Below, piece by piece: positions 33,899 to 42,149 of a DNA stretch of 53,201 nucleotides. This DNA is from Bacteroidales bacterium (GTDB lineage Bacteria; Bacteroidota; Bacteroidia; Bacteroidales; VadinHA17). Position 1 is the first letter of the stretch; each line of letters starts with the position of its first letter. The stretch covers positions 66,961 through 120,161 of the forward strand of contig WOYX01000009.1 in NCBI GenBank assembly GCA_011620595.1, in the 5' to 3' direction. The translations under genes and the position numbers were made by a program. The notes below the pieces were generated by a model. The model was given only the letters and a program-made list of their open reading frames with translations. It was not told where the DNA came from and ran no database searches.

Positions 33899-36800
33899 TT
33901 ACTTGAATGCCTTTTCCGGCAGTCCGTCGCCTTTCAGCGAAAGGCGGCTGAAAAAGGAGGGAACCTCTCGTCCCGTCAGCTTGTCAACATAGAGTTTTGC
34001 CAGGTACTGTCCGAGCATGTATCCCTGTCCTCGCAGCCCGAGGAAGAGCCCGTGGTCAGGGTCAATGTACATTCTCGGCTCGGTGTAGTATCCGCTCCAG
34101 AGCGACTGGAATCCTGCGGAGGCGAGCTCCGGCAGCCATGAGGTGAATACCTCCGACACTATCTCCATGAACTCCCTGCTGTTCACCTTCAGGTTCTGTC
34201 CGGCTTCTGATGGATCTGATGCCGGTGAGGCGCACCCTATTATCTGTCCGGTCTCGCCCAGCTGCTGCCCGTATACCGCTATAAATCCCTTGTAATTACG
34301 ACGGTCGATAAGCATAGGCAAGGGAGTGCTTCCCGGTCCCATCATCGGCAGACGCCGGGTGATAAAAGCCTGGTGCCGTACGCCATAGGTACCGGTGACG
34401 ATGCCCAGGCTGCGGGCAAACGCCTCCCCGTGAGCACCCATGGCATTGACGAATACCGGTGTGATGTACTCGACGTAATTGCCCCTGTGGCTCTTGACAA
34501 TAACACTGTATTCATTGCCGTAACGGCTCACGGAGATGACTGTGCTGTCCTCCTCCACTGTGCCGCCGGCGGCTATACCCAGGTGTCTGATCACCTCTAT
34601 CACCTTTCCCGGGGTGGCCTGCCAGCAGTCATTGGTCACCAGTGCTGCCATATAACTCTTCTTCAGTTCAGGGTTGATGCCCGGTGCAATTTTGGCGGCA
34701 TAGTCTGCAGGCATCACCATCTCGCCGTCTGACCATGCCAGGGAAGCCTCAAGCTGGCTCATCATGGCATCATCATGAGCGAAGGTAACGTACTTTATCT
34801 CGCGGTAATTGGTTTCGCCTGCACGCTGTAACTCCTTGAATATCTCATGGTTATGCCTGGCTATTTCGGAAAGCTCGGGCACGGTGAAGTTTGGCCTGCC
34901 GCCTGCAATGTTGCGCCATGAGGATCCACGGTCGTGGTTGATAAGCACGGGTTTCATGCCGGCTTCCGCCAGGTAACGCATCAGGGCGCTGCCGGTGATA
35001 CCGCCGCCGGCCACAAGCGCACCCACCTTCACCTTGCTGCGCTCACCGGGGGTGATGACGATCTCCGGTGTTCCCGATGGCAGGAGCTCTCCCATGGTGA
35101 TCTGGTTTGACAGCGGTGCCCTCGGTGTGGCATCACCTACCAGCTCTATGCCCGAAGGCTTCAGCAACATCGAGAGCCTCTTGATGCAGCGCTTGCCGCG
35201 GCACGGACCCATTCCCAAACGGGTGTTGTGCTTGATCTCATCCACAGAGATATATTTCCTGTCACCGATGACCGCCATTATCTCATTAAGCGTCACATCC
35301 TCACAGTGGCACACATACTCCTTTGACTCCATCCCGTTGGCTGGAGTGAAGTGCAGCGGTGCGGGGTAGCTTTCCTTCGCAATGAAACCCCGCGCGGCAA
35401 TTATATCCTTCCCGACAGGGGCGATCGCCTTCACCCTGGCAATGTTCGTCCTGTTGGGCTTTATCATCACCTTTTCTATTACTCCTTCTCCGACCTTCTT
35501 CCCGTCGTTGTCTACAAGAAACACCTCTGTTCCCTCCTCAACAAAATACTCCACGGGCAGGAAGAGCTGGTTCCTCACTGTGTTGTACCCGAAGATGGCC
35601 AGTCCCGGGCACTGGTAGACACACTTGAGGCAGCCGGTACACTTTTCGTAGTCTATTGCCGGCACCGTATCCGGCGACTCCTTGGTGATGGCTCCGTGAG
35701 GACACGCGAACTGGCAGGGATTGCAGGCGAAGCTGTAAAGACAGTCAATGATTACGAATGGTTTGGCCTTCATCCTTGCCTCGTCAGGCATGGCGGGGTT
35801 CTCCAGGATCCTTGTCGGATGTTGCTGTGAGTCAATATATTCCTTTGACAGAGAGAGGTATTCGCTATAGTTGCTGCGGATGCCCATCTCCTGTATGATC
35901 TCCATAGCTGCCTGCTTGCCGCGAAGCACTGCCGTGGTGCCTTCGCCGATGCGCATGGCGTCGCCGCCGGCATACACCTTCGTGCCGAACACCTCGCGAC
36001 CCTTAACCAGGAGCTGGTTGTCAGGAATCAGACCTGTACATATGTTGATGGCATCGATGCCGTCAATGATCTTTTCTGTTCCCGGCACCGGTGCGAAATC
36101 GCGGCTCTCGGCTATCACGGCCCCGCAGATACCGTCATTGGTGCTGTTGGGTATGGCTCTGACAAGGGTATGCGACAGTATGACTGGGATGCCAAGTCTT
36201 CTTACCCTGTTGGCCTGTACCGGGAACCCTCCCTCGTGAGGCATCGCCTCAATTATGGCTTTCACCTTCGCACCGGCCTGCATCAGCTGGTACGAGGTGA
36301 GGTATCCGATGTTGCCGGCACCTACCGTAAGTATGTTTTTTCCCAGCAGGGTGAACTCCTGGTTCATCATCTTTTGTATCACAGCGGCAGTATAAACACC
36401 TGGCAGGTCGTCGTTGCCAAAGGCAGGCATGAACGGCACTGCGCCGGTGGCCACGATCAGGTACTCGGCATCGACGTAGAAGATCTCACCCGTGCGCATG
36501 TTCTTGGAAGCTATACGTTGTCCCTCGAGGATATCCCATATAGTGGAGTTGAGCATGATACCCTCATGCGATTCCCCTGCAAGCATCTTTGCTATGTCGA
36601 ATCCCCTCATCCCGCCGAACCGCTGCTCCTTCTCAAAGAAGAAGAACTGGTGTGTCTGCATAAGGAACTGACCCCCGATATGGTCATTACTGTCGATCAC
36701 CAGGTTAGGCACATTGTGACTGTTCAGCACCTCCCTGGCCGCCAGTCCTGCCGGCCCTGCTCCCGCAATGGCCACCGTGGTGCGGTATACCTTCCTGGTA

Positions 36801-37123
36801 TACTCCGCACTCTTCACGGCACCGTCGGAATGGTATCCTGCCGGTATCTCCCTCACCTCCCTGACACCGTCGACAGGAGTTATGCAAATGCGCTTCACCA
36901 CACCGTCAACAAGCATCTCGCAGGCACCGCATTTGCCTATGCCGCACTCCAGGCTGCGGTTGCGGTTGTCAAGACTGTGTGTATGCACCGGAAATCCTGC
37001 CTGGTGCAATGCCGCGGCGATGGTGAATCCCTTCATGCCCTGCACGGTCTTATCGTTGTATTTGAAGGATATATATTCCCCCCGGGGAACGTCAAGTATG
37101 GGATGCTGCAATATTTTTGTCAT
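33899..37123 (-). CDS. Giant fused iron-sulfur flavoprotein (amine/imino-acid dehydrogenase type)
   Basis: A 1074-residue protein joining, in order: a 2Fe-2S ferredoxin domain (about 5-90, LECGIGKCGACEMLVDG) and a pyridine-nucleotide-disulfide type FAD/NAD module (about 100-420, IAGAGPAGLAA and VGAGNIGYLTSY). Next come two cysteine clusters of 4Fe-4S type (about 457-505, CNPCQFACPHG and CTGCLKCVYQCPG), a BFD-like 2Fe-2S domain (about 604-652, YVCHCEDVT and PCRGKRC), and a DAO-type FAD oxidase domain (about 699-1040, VAGGGITGSAL). These parts are separate subunits in heteromeric sarcosine, opine, cyanide-forming glycine and D-hydroxyproline dehydrogenases. ATG 37123 is preferred to the upstream TTG 37138. 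Substrate unknown; an imino acid is suggested by the PRODH neighbour. Confidence 0.85.
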   Translation of the reverse strand: MTKILQHPILDVPRGEYISFKYNDKTVQGMKGFTIAAALHQAGFPVHTHSLDNRNRSLECGIGKCGACEMLVDGVVKRICITPVDGVREVREIPAGYHSDGAVKSAEYTRKVYRTTVAIAGAGPAGLAAREVLNSHNVPNLVIDSNDHIGGQFLMQTHQFFFFEKEQRFGGMRGFDIAKMLAGESHEGIMLNSTIWDILEGQRIASKNMRTGEIFYVDAEYLIVATGAVPFMPAFGNDDLPGVYTAAVIQKMMNQEFTLLGKNILTVGAGNIGYLTSYQLMQAGAKVKAIIEAMPHEGGFPVQANRVRRLGIPVILSHTLVRAIPNSTNDGICGAVIAESRDFAPVPGTEKIIDGIDAINICTGLIPDNQLLVKGREVFGTKVYAGGDAMRIGEGTTAVLRGKQAAMEIIQEMGIRSNYSEYLSLSKEYIDSQQHPTRILENPAMPDEARMKAKPFVIIDCLYSFACNPCQFACPHGAITKESPDTVPAIDYEKCTGCLKCVYQCPGLAIFGYNTVRNQLFLPVEYFVEEGTEVFLVDNDGKKVGEGVIEKVMIKPNRTNIARVKAIAPVGKDIIAARGFIAKESYPAPLHFTPANGMESKEYVCHCEDVTLNEIMAVIGDRKYISVDEIKHNTRLGMGPCRGKRCIKRLSMLLKPSGIELVGDATPRAPLSNQITMGELLPSGTPEIVITPGERSKVKVGALVAGGGITGSALMRYLAEAGMKPVLINHDRGSSWRNIAGGRPNFTVPELSEIARHNHEIFKELQRAGETNYREIKYVTFAHDDAMMSQLEASLAWSDGEMVMPADYAAKIAPGINPELKKSYMAALVTNDCWQATPGKVIEVIRHLGIAAGGTVEEDSTVISVSRYGNEYSVIVKSHRGNYVEYITPVFVNAMGAHGEAFARSLGIVTGTYGVRHQAFITRRLPMMGPGSTPLPMLIDRRNYKGFIAVYGQQLGETGQIIGCASPASDPSEAGQNLKVNSREFMEIVSEVFTSWLPELASAGFQSLWSGYYTEPRMYIDPDHGLFLGLRGQGYMLGQYLAKLYVDKLTGREVPSFFSRLSLKGDGLPEKAFK

Positions 37124-37300
37124 CAGTTCTTTTTTCAAACATTATTTCAACTTCCGAAAGTAATCGCAACAGATCCACTAATTCAATGACCTATATCAGA
37201 TGCAATTCATTTTTTATTGCATTTTTTGCCTTATTTTGAAAAAAACTTAACCCGTGCAACCATTTAACCCTGGCCGCTGTCTACTCACTGTGCTCCACTG

Positions 37301-37855
37301 ATGATGAGTGAACAGCATATTATTGAGGGCTGTCTCAGGCATAGCAGGAAGGCACAGCAGATGCTCTGGAAAAATTACTCCGGGTACCTGCTGGGTGTCT
37401 GCATGAGATATGCCGCTGACAGGCCTGAAGCTGAGGATATGCTGCAAGAGGCTTTCATGAGGATATTCTTCAACCTCGGAGAGTATTCGGGCACAGGTTC
37501 TTTCAGGGGATGGCTGAGAAAGGTGACGGTAAACACGGCAATTACATACTATAACAGGAACCTGCGTCACAAACATCATTCGGATATCGATGATTATGTG
37601 AACCATGAGAGCGGGTCCACCGGGTTTGAGGAGGATTTTTACAGTGCCGAGGAGCTCTATAAGGTGCTTGGTGAGCTGGCGCCGGGCTACAGGCTGGTCT
37701 TTAACCTCTATGCCATAGAGGGTTATATGCACCAGGAGATAGCCGAAATGCTCGGTATCGACGTTAATACTTCAAAATCGCAGTACAGCAGGGCTAGGGC
37801 AATACTTAGAAGAAAGCTCCTGGAACTGGCAAAGCTGAAAGGAAAATATACGTGA
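37301..37855 (+). CDS. ECF-type RNA polymerase sigma factor
   Basis: A 184-residue sigma-70 family protein with the short ECF plan. Region 2 (about 20-90) includes YLLGVCMRYAADRPEAEDMLQEAFMRIFF. Region 4 (about 120-180) includes the helix-turn-helix MHQEIAEMLGIDVNTSKSQYSRARAILRRKL. It starts a plus-strand run: its stop is 7 bases before the likely ATG of a membrane protein that looks like its anti-sigma partner. Two adjacent ATGs are possible starts. Confidence 0.93.
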   Translation: MMSEQHIIEGCLRHSRKAQQMLWKNYSGYLLGVCMRYAADRPEAEDMLQEAFMRIFFNLGEYSGTGSFRGWLRKVTVNTAITYYNRNLRHKHHSDIDDYVNHESGSTGFEEDFYSAEELYKVLGELAPGYRLVFNLYAIEGYMHQEIAEMLGIDVNTSKSQYSRARAILRRKLLELAKLKGKYT

Positions 37856-37862
37856 AGTGACA

Positions 37863-39161
37863 ATGAGAGACGGGAAGACAGATAACAGTCTTGAGAATCT
37901 CTTTCGCAACAAGCTGGAGGAGAATGAGCTGGCTGCCGATGGCAACCTTACGAGGCGTGTCATGCGCAGCCTCGGCCGCAGGGAGTTTTTCCGTTTCAAT
38001 CCTGCCCGCCTGAACATCTGGTACATCACTCTTGCTGCTGCCGGTCTGACTGTCGCCGTCATCCTTCTGCTCTCACAACAGGAACAGAAGCCCGCTGTTA
38101 TGACGGCTCCTCCGGTTGAGAGCGTCCGGCACAAGGTCAGCGTTTATCAGCCGCAGAAGAGTGTCAGTGACGTCGGCAGTGATGCCGTCACTGAACCGGC
38201 TGTTAAGGAGAAGCATAGCTACCTTGCACCAGCCCCTGCGGAGACAGCAGAGGTATTACCCGCTGAACGTCATGAGGCACTGACTATCCCTGACAATCCT
38301 GCCGGTGTCACCGTCCGCGTCATCAGGCCCGATAAGACAGAGGGGCTTCTTGTCTCTGCCCCGGTGACCCTTGCAGTGGTGGAGCCCTCAGTGACATCGG
38401 GATGCGTGCCGCTGCACGTGGAGTTCCGTTGCAGCGCCTGCGAGGGTTATAACACATCATGGAACTTCGGCGACGGCGGATCATCATCGGAGACCAACCC
38501 CGACTATATCTATGACCTGCCCGGTACCTACCGTGTGACACTCACCCTCACAGACAGCAGGGGTCGCAAGAGTACTGCAGAGGGGGAGATACAGGCCTGG
38601 GGTCGCCCTGTGGCCGACTTCGAGATCAGGCAGAATACATCCGGCACGGGCAACAGGGTACAGTTTATCAACCTTTCTACAGACGCCGTGAACTACCTGT
38701 GGGATTTCGGTGACGGCACCTTCTCAACCCTCGCTGAGCCTGAATACACCTATGAACGACCGGGAAACTATGATGTCACCCTGATGGTATTCTCCGACAA
38801 CGGCTGCGCCGACTCGCTGATTATCAGCGACGTTTTTGCCGATAACGGAATGTATATCAGGTTCCCCAATGCATTTATGCCAAACAGGGGAGGCCCCATC
38901 GGCGGGTACTATAACCGCCTTACCGATCAGGCTAACCAGATATTCCACCCGGTGATATCGGGCATCGCCTCCTATGAGCTCAGGATTTACAGCAAGGCAG
39001 GCCTCCTGGTATTTGAAAGCAATGATCCGGAAATGGGATGGGATGGTTACTACAAAGGCCAGCTCTGCAGCCCGGGAGTTTATCTCTGGAAGGTCAGAGG
39101 AACTTACCGGAACGGAGAGCCATTGATCATGGCCGGCGATGTCACCCTCTTAAATTATTGA
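37863..39161 (+). CDS. Anti-sigma-like membrane protein with two PKD domains and a T9SS type B sorting domain
   Basis: A 432-residue protein without a normal signal peptide. Residues 1-50 are charged and probably cytoplasmic (LENLFRNKLEENELAADG). One transmembrane helix follows at 51-70 (NIWYITLAAAGLTVAVILLL), then a Pro-rich linker. Two PKD domains lie at about 166-240 and 247-325, each with the (N/D)FGDG motif (WNFGDGG, WDFGDGT). Residues about 329-432 match the CHU_C/gliding-motility C-terminal domain: IASYELRIYSKAGLLVFESN, then GWDGYYKGQLCSPGVYLWKV. Its place after the sigma gene suggests an anti-sigma role. The GTG at 37857 is a weaker start. Confidence 0.82.
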   Translation: MRDGKTDNSLENLFRNKLEENELAADGNLTRRVMRSLGRREFFRFNPARLNIWYITLAAAGLTVAVILLLSQQEQKPAVMTAPPVESVRHKVSVYQPQKSVSDVGSDAVTEPAVKEKHSYLAPAPAETAEVLPAERHEALTIPDNPAGVTVRVIRPDKTEGLLVSAPVTLAVVEPSVTSGCVPLHVEFRCSACEGYNTSWNFGDGGSSSETNPDYIYDLPGTYRVTLTLTDSRGRKSTAEGEIQAWGRPVADFEIRQNTSGTGNRVQFINLSTDAVNYLWDFGDGTFSTLAEPEYTYERPGNYDVTLMVFSDNGCADSLIISDVFADNGMYIRFPNAFMPNRGGPIGGYYNRLTDQANQIFHPVISGIASYELRIYSKAGLLVFESNDPEMGWDGYYKGQLCSPGVYLWKVRGTYRNGEPLIMAGDVTLLNY

Positions 39162-39302
39162 TGTTTAGATTCTTGTCAGTATATGGTGTTCTCCTGCATG
39201 CCGTCACGATTGATGGTGGATGTTAATTAATGCAACCTTCCCTGAGTTCAGCCGTATAATTTTCTAATTTGTTATACGTTATACACTGTAAAAGGATTAG
39301 GT

Positions 39303-40304
39303 TTGCCAGCGAAAACTAAATATCTGATCAGTATATTTTTACTGTTGTCTGTTTTTTCTTCGGGTCAGGACCCCCAGTTTTCTCAGTTCTATGCCAATCA
39401 GCTATACCTTTCACCGTCATTTGCAGGGGCAACGGAAGATTATCGCCTCTCACTGAACTGGCGTAACCAGTGGCCCTCAATACCGGGGGTATTCCATACG
39501 TACAGTGTCTCATTTGACAAGGCCGTGCCCAACTTCAACTCGGGCGTGGGTATACTTGCAACATATGACGTAGCAGGCTCGGGAGACCTGAGTACTACCA
39601 ACATAGGGTTGCTTTATTCATACGACATCCAGTTGAACGAAGAATGGCATATAAGGCCGGGGGTAAACTTCAAGTTTACATACCTGGGGCTCGATCTCAC
39701 CAAGCTTGTCTGGAACAGCCAGATAACCACCGGAGGCACTCTGCCGCCCATCACTCCGCCGCCGTTTGACAATGTGGCGGATATAGATTTCGCTGCATCG
39801 GCACTTGCCTACAATGAAAAGATCTGGGCCGGATTTACCGTTGACCACCTGCTGCAGCCCCGGACATCATTCTGGGGTGACAACGCATCCATACCTATAA
39901 AGGTCGATCTCTTCGGGGGATTCCAGATCATCAGCCGCGGAAGGCTGAGGAAGAAGCTGGAGGAGGTCCTGTCGGTGGCAGCCAATGTGATGTTCCAGGG
40001 CGACTTCTTCCAGTCGGACATAGGTTTCTATTACTACAAGAATCCACTGGTGTTAGGCGTCTGGTACAGGGGCATACCCTTTGCCTCAACAAGTGATGTC
40101 TCAGCCCAGGCCGGAGATGCAATCATAGGGATGATCGGCATCAAGACAGACCAGCTCAATATAGGCCTCAGCTATGACTTTACCATCTCGAACCTGATAA
40201 CTGCCTCGGGTGGTGCATACGAGATATCACTCATCTATTCATTTACCGCATCGCAGATCAAACGCGGACAGAAGATTCACGCCATACCCTGCCCCGAGTT
40301 CTGA
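39303..40304 (+). CDS. PorP/SprF-family type IX secretion outer-membrane protein
   Basis: A 333-residue outer-membrane protein with a signal peptide (YLISIFLLLSVFSSG) and the family's mature start QDPQFSQFYANQLYLSPSFAGA, then LSLNWRNQWPSIPG. The C-terminal strands are barrel-like. PorP/SprF proteins assist export or attachment of partner proteins carrying type B sorting domains, such as the one encoded just upstream. No ATG precedes the signal peptide, so TTG 39303, after AAAAGGATTAGG, is the likely start. Heptamer repeats begin within its stop codon. Confidence 0.9.
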   Translation: MPAKTKYLISIFLLLSVFSSGQDPQFSQFYANQLYLSPSFAGATEDYRLSLNWRNQWPSIPGVFHTYSVSFDKAVPNFNSGVGILATYDVAGSGDLSTTNIGLLYSYDIQLNEEWHIRPGVNFKFTYLGLDLTKLVWNSQITTGGTLPPITPPPFDNVADIDFAASALAYNEKIWAGFTVDHLLQPRTSFWGDNASIPIKVDLFGGFQIISRGRLRKKLEEVLSVAANVMFQGDFFQSDIGFYYYKNPLVLGVWYRGIPFASTSDVSAQAGDAIIGMIGIKTDQLNIGLSYDFTISNLITASGGAYEISLIYSFTASQIKRGQKIHAIPCPEF

Positions 40305-40323
40305 TTTTCGATTTTCGATTTGA
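40303..40323. repeat. Heptanucleotide repeat GATTTTC x3 at the PorP/SprF gene end
   Basis: GATTTTC GATTTTC GATTTGA runs straight through the last two bases of the PorP/SprF stop codon. The same heptamer family, in reverse complement, occurs at 46153-46201 and 51632-51652. Confidence 0.6.
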
Positions 40324-40456
40324 CCGCAGTTCTGACACTCCCGACTTCATCGGGTCAGGTTTGTGTACTGGATTTCATCACCTCCTGAGCCGGAGCCTGA
40401 AATCGCCGCCGGTCATTCACAAATTCCCAATGGCGGGTTCATATTTAAAATTTGTG

Positions 40457-40464
40457 TATGTTTG
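40457..40464 (+). promoter_or_regulatory. -7 box for the OmpH-like lipoprotein gene
   Basis: TATGTTTG is an exact TAnnTTTG in the 197-base gap after PorP/SprF and lies 37 bases before the start codon. Several further TTTG tetramers surround it. Confidence 0.45.
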
Positions 40465-40501
40465 TGTAACAATTTGTTGAACCTTAATTTAATTTCCTGA
40501 A

Positions 40502-41104
40502 ATGAAGAGAAGATCTGTTGTAAGGAACATCCTGACAATATCGGCCCTGGCTGTTGCAATTATCTTTGCTGCTCCCGGATGTGGCAACACTACGGCTGAA
40601 ACTACTGAGGGCAAAGCAGTTGCGCAGTCCGGCGGCATTGCATTCGTAGAGCTCGACACCGTTATTGCCCGCTTTGATATGGCAAAGGACAAGTCGACTG
40701 AACTGGAGGAGAAGACCAGAAGTTCAGAGTCAGAACTGGCATCGAAATCGCAGGCTTTTGACCGCGACGTCAGGGACTATCAGAACAAGGCACAGAAGGG
40801 ACTGATCACCAGGGCTACCGCTGCCGAGATGGAACAGACGCTCGCACAGCAGCAACAGAACCTGATTGCCCTTCGCGACGAGATGGCATATAATCTCAAT
40901 GAAGAGGGTATGGTAGCCCAGAGACAGGTGCTTGAGTATATCAGCCAGTACCTCGCTGAATTCAACGCTGAGCACGGTTATCAGTATATACTTGCCAAAC
41001 AGTTTCCCGGACCGATCCTCTACAGTGATTCCACAATGGACATCACCGAGGCGGTGGTAGAAGGACTGAACAAAAAATACAACGCTGAAAAGGGGAAGAA
41101 ATAG
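40502..41104 (+). CDS. OmpH/Skp-family lipoprotein
   Basis: A 200-residue Skp-like protein distinct from the two near bamA. The N-terminus is a lipoprotein signal ending AAPGCGN, so it should be anchored to a membrane. The mature part has the OmpH plan: GGIAFVELDTVIARFDMAKDK, a long Glu/Gln-rich helical arm (about 70-150), and a closing HGYQYILAKQFPGPILYSD. A membrane-tethered chaperone role is inferred. Confidence 0.88.
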   Translation: MKRRSVVRNILTISALAVAIIFAAPGCGNTTAETTEGKAVAQSGGIAFVELDTVIARFDMAKDKSTELEEKTRSSESELASKSQAFDRDVRDYQNKAQKGLITRATAAEMEQTLAQQQQNLIALRDEMAYNLNEEGMVAQRQVLEYISQYLAEFNAEHGYQYILAKQFPGPILYSDSTMDITEAVVEGLNKKYNAEKGKK

Positions 41105-41106
41105 CC

Positions 41107-41523
41107 TCAGTTGCGCGACGACTCCGGAGCCCGCCTTTCAGCGGGATTCTTTATTTTAGGCTCCTTGCCTTCACGCCTGATCCTGCGCTCCTCCAGCGGA
41201 GTGACGATGATAAAGAGATCTTCATCAGGCTTCTTCATGCGGTACTGCTCACGGGCATACTTCTCAAGGTTCTCGTCGCTGGTGCGCAGCTCGTTCAGCT
41301 TCCTGCGATCCTCCTCAATGCGGCTCATGTAATACTCCTTCTCCCTCTCCAGCCGGTTGCGGGTGCGTATCTCCCGCACACGCGATATCAGGTTGTTGGG
41401 GTCAAGCAGTATTATCCAGACAAGGAAGATGAGCACGGTGAGTACATACCTGTTCCTCATCCAGGCGGGCAGCCTGTCACGCAGTCCTGCCAGTGAAAAC
41501 CGATGCCAGAAATCCGACTTCAA
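41107..41523 (-). CDS. Septum formation initiator, FtsB/DivIC family
   Basis: A 138-residue bitopic protein: a cytoplasmic start, one transmembrane helix at about residues 26-42 (YVLTVLIFLVWIILL), a coiled coil (about 50-90, LEREKEYYMSRIEEDRRKLNEL) and the family motif LEKYAREQYRMKKPDEDLFII. It should act in the FtsQ-FtsB-FtsL division complex. The codon at the 5' end is TTG. An internal ATG would cut the cytoplasmic tail, so TTG is preferred. It converges with the OmpH-like gene, with 2 bases between the stops. Confidence 0.88.
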   Translation of the reverse strand: MKSDFWHRFSLAGLRDRLPAWMRNRYVLTVLIFLVWIILLDPNNLISRVREIRTRNRLEREKEYYMSRIEEDRRKLNELRTSDENLEKYAREQYRMKKPDEDLFIIVTPLEERRIRREGKEPKIKNPAERRAPESSRN

Positions 41524-41553
41524 TTACTTATCCGGATTTTGTTGTACATGTAA

Positions 41554-41757
41554 TCATCCACCGCTCATGAGATAGATCACCTTCACATCGTCACCGTCAT
41601 GTATCACCTCGCTGCCGTAGCTGTCACGGCTGATCAGCCGTCCGTTGATCTTCACGGTCCTCATCCTGAAAGTGTACCTCTTCAGCTCCAGCAGTCTCTC
41701 CACTGTGATGCTGTCACCCTCAAGGGTCATGGGCTCATTGTTAAGGGTTATCTTCAT
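41554..41757 (-). CDS. ThiS/MoaD-type sulfur-carrier protein
   Basis: A 67-residue ubiquitin-like protein ending in Gly-Gly (YLMSGG), the tail that is adenylated and thiocarboxylated in ThiS and MoaD. The pattern MKITLNNEPMTLEGDSITVERLL and VKINGRLISRDSY ... HDGDDVKVIYLMSGG fits the fold. It lies 30 bases upstream of ftsB/divIC on the same strand and diverges from the aldehyde ferredoxin oxidoreductase gene. Thiamine (ThiS) or molybdo/tungstopterin (MoaD-like) supply are both possible. Confidence 0.82.
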   Translation of the reverse strand: MKITLNNEPMTLEGDSITVERLLELKRYTFRMRTVKINGRLISRDSYGSEVIHDGDDVKVIYLMSGG

Positions 41758-42149
41758 ACGTGCAAAGTTATCATTTCAGTCCGGAATCGAAAATCATATC
41801 AGTAGTTGTGAACAGGTAATTGGCAATAGTGTGCCGGCAGCAGTTTAAAATATGCCCCAGAGCCTGCCCCGATAGCCGGCAGGCGTATCGGGGCCTTCAG
41901 ATATTGTGGACCGGCATGTTAACACCAACCCATTGCCCGTAGGACATTAAGTATTGTAGGACCCGGCATGTTAACACCGACCCATTGCCCGTAAGACATT
42001 AAGTATTGTAGACCAGGCATATCCCCCGGGTTCCTTCCTCTTACCTCGTCATGCAATAACTTGCATATTGACTATTATCATAAGAATGCGCATATTTATA
42101 CACTTAATTTGTGATAACAACGCGGATACAATTTTTAATAAAAAACAAT
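41758..42149. other. Intergenic region with palindrome and 51-bp repeats
   Basis: A 392-base divergent gap with no coding frame. It contains a CCCCGATAGCCGGCAGGCGTATCGGGG inverted repeat split by a loop (about 41867-41893), the 51/52-bp tandem repeat, and an AT-rich stretch before the aldehyde ferredoxin oxidoreductase start, where its promoter should lie. No exact TAnnTTTG was seen there (CTTAATTTG at 42103 is close). Confidence 0.5.
41908..42020. repeat. 51/52-bp tandem repeat, two copies plus a partial third
   Basis: Copy 1 is 41908-41958, copy 2 is 41959-42010 (one extra C), and a third begins GACCAGGCAT at 42011. Shared blocks are CGGCATGTTAACACC, ACCCATTGCCCGTA and GACATTAAGTATTGTA. 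GTTAAC is itself a palindrome. The repeat does not match the ends of the flanking genes. Confidence 0.75.

Noticed and set aside
36170-37189. Long plus-strand open frame of about 339 codons
   Set aside because: It lies wholly antisense to the giant iron-sulfur flavoprotein, shows no family motifs, and its composition reflects the codon pattern of the real gene.
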